64,000 bases of DNA from Leadbetterella byssophila DSM 17132 (GTDB taxonomy: Bacteria > Bacteroidota > Bacteroidia > Cytophagales > Spirosomataceae): the NCBI RefSeq assembly GCF_000166395.1, contig NC_014655.1, positions 186,001-250,000 of the forward strand. Reading direction: 5' to 3'. The stretch's first letter is position 1; the number at the start of each line of letters is the position of its first letter. Under the pieces are notes generated by a model that did no database searches, had not been told where the DNA came from, and worked only from the letters and a program-made list of their open reading frames with translations. The translations under genes were made by a program, and so were the position numbers. Below, one piece after another: positions 62,605 through 64,000 of this stretch.

Positions 62605-64000
62605 TTATTGTAATTTACTCAAATGCTTTTCGTAAATCTGACGGTATCGTGCCGCAGCGTCTTTGTCGTATTGTTCTGCTGCCTGGTAGAGCATCTGAAT
62701 GGTCCGCATATTGGATTGGACAAATTGTCTGATGTTATCATCGCCCCATTGCTTATCACCTGATTTCGCAAATTTAGGTCCGAAGTAGGCTAATTCTTTA
62801 TCAGCTTTATTTACAATCTCGTCAGCCAATTTCGTACCTTTTTCTTTGCTTCCAATCTCGTAGTAGAAGATAGGGAAGTTAGTAACCAACTGGTCATACG
62901 GTACCGAAGCATCCGGCATTATTTCTAAACTTTTGTCCAATACTTCTTCCGCTTCTTTTTTCTTGTTTTCTCTCAGTAGTTCATCGGCTAAACGAAGGAA
63001 AGCATAGCGAGCGGTTATGAATGGAACACGGAATGACTCAGTATCGTAATAAACGTCTGTATTGTTCAGGTTCGTCCACTTCATTTGGGTCATCAGCTTC
63101 TTCTTCAAGATATCTGAATTCACAAAACCATCTTTGGCACCTTCTATTTTGAAAGGCATCAATCTGTAAGCATAACCTTCTAGTTGCATAAACTCTTTTA
63201 GTCCCAAATACTGGTTTTGAGGAAGAGTTCCTCCAAAATAGATAGGACGTTTCCAGTTGTTATTTGAAATGATATCCAAAACGATCAAATCGTTTTTCAA
63301 GATATCTCTTTCCCCGAAACTCCACTCGAATCTGTCCGTGATCAAGGCTTTTTGCTCTTCTCCAATAAATGGCATTTTAGCAATCTCTTCTGCATTTTGA
63401 GAGAAGAAGAAATTAGCAGAAGGCAAGATATTGATCATATCTCCGGTAGAAACCATTCTTTGAATAGCTTGATCTTTCTTACGGATCAAGTTGATGTATT
63501 CACGCAAATCTATACCGGCTTTGATTTGTGGATTTGGATTTGCCACATACGGTATGTGATCATTGATTCCTTTGTAGTAGTTCTCTGAGTTCAAAGTAAT
63601 AGGCAAAGCCTCTGATTCGTAAGTCTTACGTTTCATTTGCTCTATGTACCAGTCGGTACCCAAAAGACTTAGGTTACAAACACGAACGTCTGTACGGAAA
63701 CCTTCTACTTCCTGCACATACCACAGAGGGAAGGTGTCATTGTCTCCACCCGTAAATAGGATGGCGTTCGGTTCACAGGTAGCCAACATATTTCTGGCAA
63801 AGTCTATCTGATGAACGCGTCCTGTACGGTCATGGCCTTCCCAAGACGAAGCACCCATGATCACAGGTACCACCAGACCTAATGCGGAGGCTATACCAGC
63901 TTGGGCCATACGATTCTTTAGGAACTTCAGAACATAGGTATATATGGCCATTACTCCTAATCCTATCCATATAGTGAAGAAATAGAAGGAACCTGCATAG
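62605..64000 (-). CDS. DUF2723 family membrane protein, C-terminal part, 5' end outside window
   Basis: The frame is open to the window edge: codons 5' of the Met at 63951 read 'YAGSFYFFTIWIGLGV', so that Met is internal and the gene continues outside. The visible 460 or so residues begin with membrane segments, then a soluble domain with 'GHDRTGRVHQIDFARNMLATCEPNAILFTGGDNDTFPLWY' key stretches and a C-terminal helical repeat region (TPR-like, residues about 320-430). This is the end of the DUF2723 family, large Bacteroidota proteins related to protein O-mannosyltransferases. Function not proven. Confidence 0.85.
   Translation of the reverse strand, partial: YAGSFYFFTIWIGLGVMAIYTYVLKFLKNRMAQAGIASALGLVVPVIMGASSWEGHDRTGRVHQIDFARNMLATCEPNAILFTGGDNDTFPLWYVQEVEGFRTDVRVCNLSLLGTDWYIEQMKRKTYESEALPITLNSENYYKGINDHIPYVANPNPQIKAGIDLREYINLIRKKDQAIQRMVSTGDMINILPSANFFFSQNAEEIAKMPFIGEEQKALITDRFEWSFGERDILKNDLIVLDIISNNNWKRPIYFGGTLPQNQYLGLKEFMQLEGYAYRLMPFKIEGAKDGFVNSDILKKKLMTQMKWTNLNNTDVYYDTESFRVPFITARYAFLRLADELLRENKKKEAEEVLDKSLEIMPDASVPYDQLVTNFPIFYYEIGSKEKGTKLADEIVNKADKELAYFGPKFAKSGDKQWGDDNIRQFVQSNMRTIQMLYQAAEQYDKDAAARYRQIYEKHLSKLQ

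Overview
The window looks like chromosomal DNA of a Bacteroidota bacterium carrying an integrative and conjugative element (ICE). The evidence is a MobA/MobB/MobC set with an N-terminal YWFCY motif, RteC-type regulators, DUF1896 and DUF3945 proteins, -7 boxes of the TAnnTTTG type, weak ribosome binding sites, and host genes such as a DUF2723 membrane protein. An environmental Cytophagales or Sphingobacteriales-like lineage fits best, but no rRNA or other species marker is present.

Positions 1-19764 hold the ICE mobilisation and regulation block. On the + strand are mobA (cut by the window edge), the mobB relaxase, an unknown 234-residue protein and the mobC/TraG-like coupling ATPase. On the - strand are a giant DNA methylase-helicase with DUF1896, then a block of two excisionase-like HTH genes, DUF3945, topB and an ORF6N-PLD protein, and an rteC. 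Two + strand genes (10762-13427) interrupt this core as accessory cargo: a zinc-ribbon/PLD-like protein and an unknown protein whose C-terminus resembles a BECR-type nuclease. Transfer (tra) genes and an integrase are not in the window.

Positions 19991-39676 form a roughly 20 kb island of small-molecule redox enzymes and AraC regulators: five SDRs, three aldo/keto reductases, two MDR-type oxidoreductases, an NmrA-like protein, an Old Yellow Enzyme homologue, a flavin-reductase-like protein, a monooxygenase-fold protein, small membrane and NTF2-like proteins, four intact AraC regulators and one truncated AraC gene. Several intergenic regions carry direct repeats about two helical turns apart, as expected of AraC operators. 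A second, divergent rteC (39982-40821) lies on the far side, in the opposite orientation to the first. Then come a broken gene start and a degenerate IS3-family remnant (to about 41315), which may mark the edge of the mobile DNA.

From about 41.6 kb onward the content is ordinary chromosome: a DPP-IV-like S9 peptidase with an AraC regulator; deoxynucleoside catabolism genes (deoC, a two-domain ALDH16-like dehydrogenase and deoD in an operon, with deoB nearby); a small outer-membrane protein; a TMEM220-like protein; carB; an Rrf2 regulator, semialdehyde dehydrogenase, small membrane protein and RecD-like helicase operon; an RsmB-like rRNA methyltransferase with a 2-hydroxyacid dehydrogenase; a glycosyltransferase and an O-antigen ligase/polymerase-like protein; and the end of a DUF2723 gene cut by the window edge. 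No tRNA, rRNA or CRISPR array was recognised.
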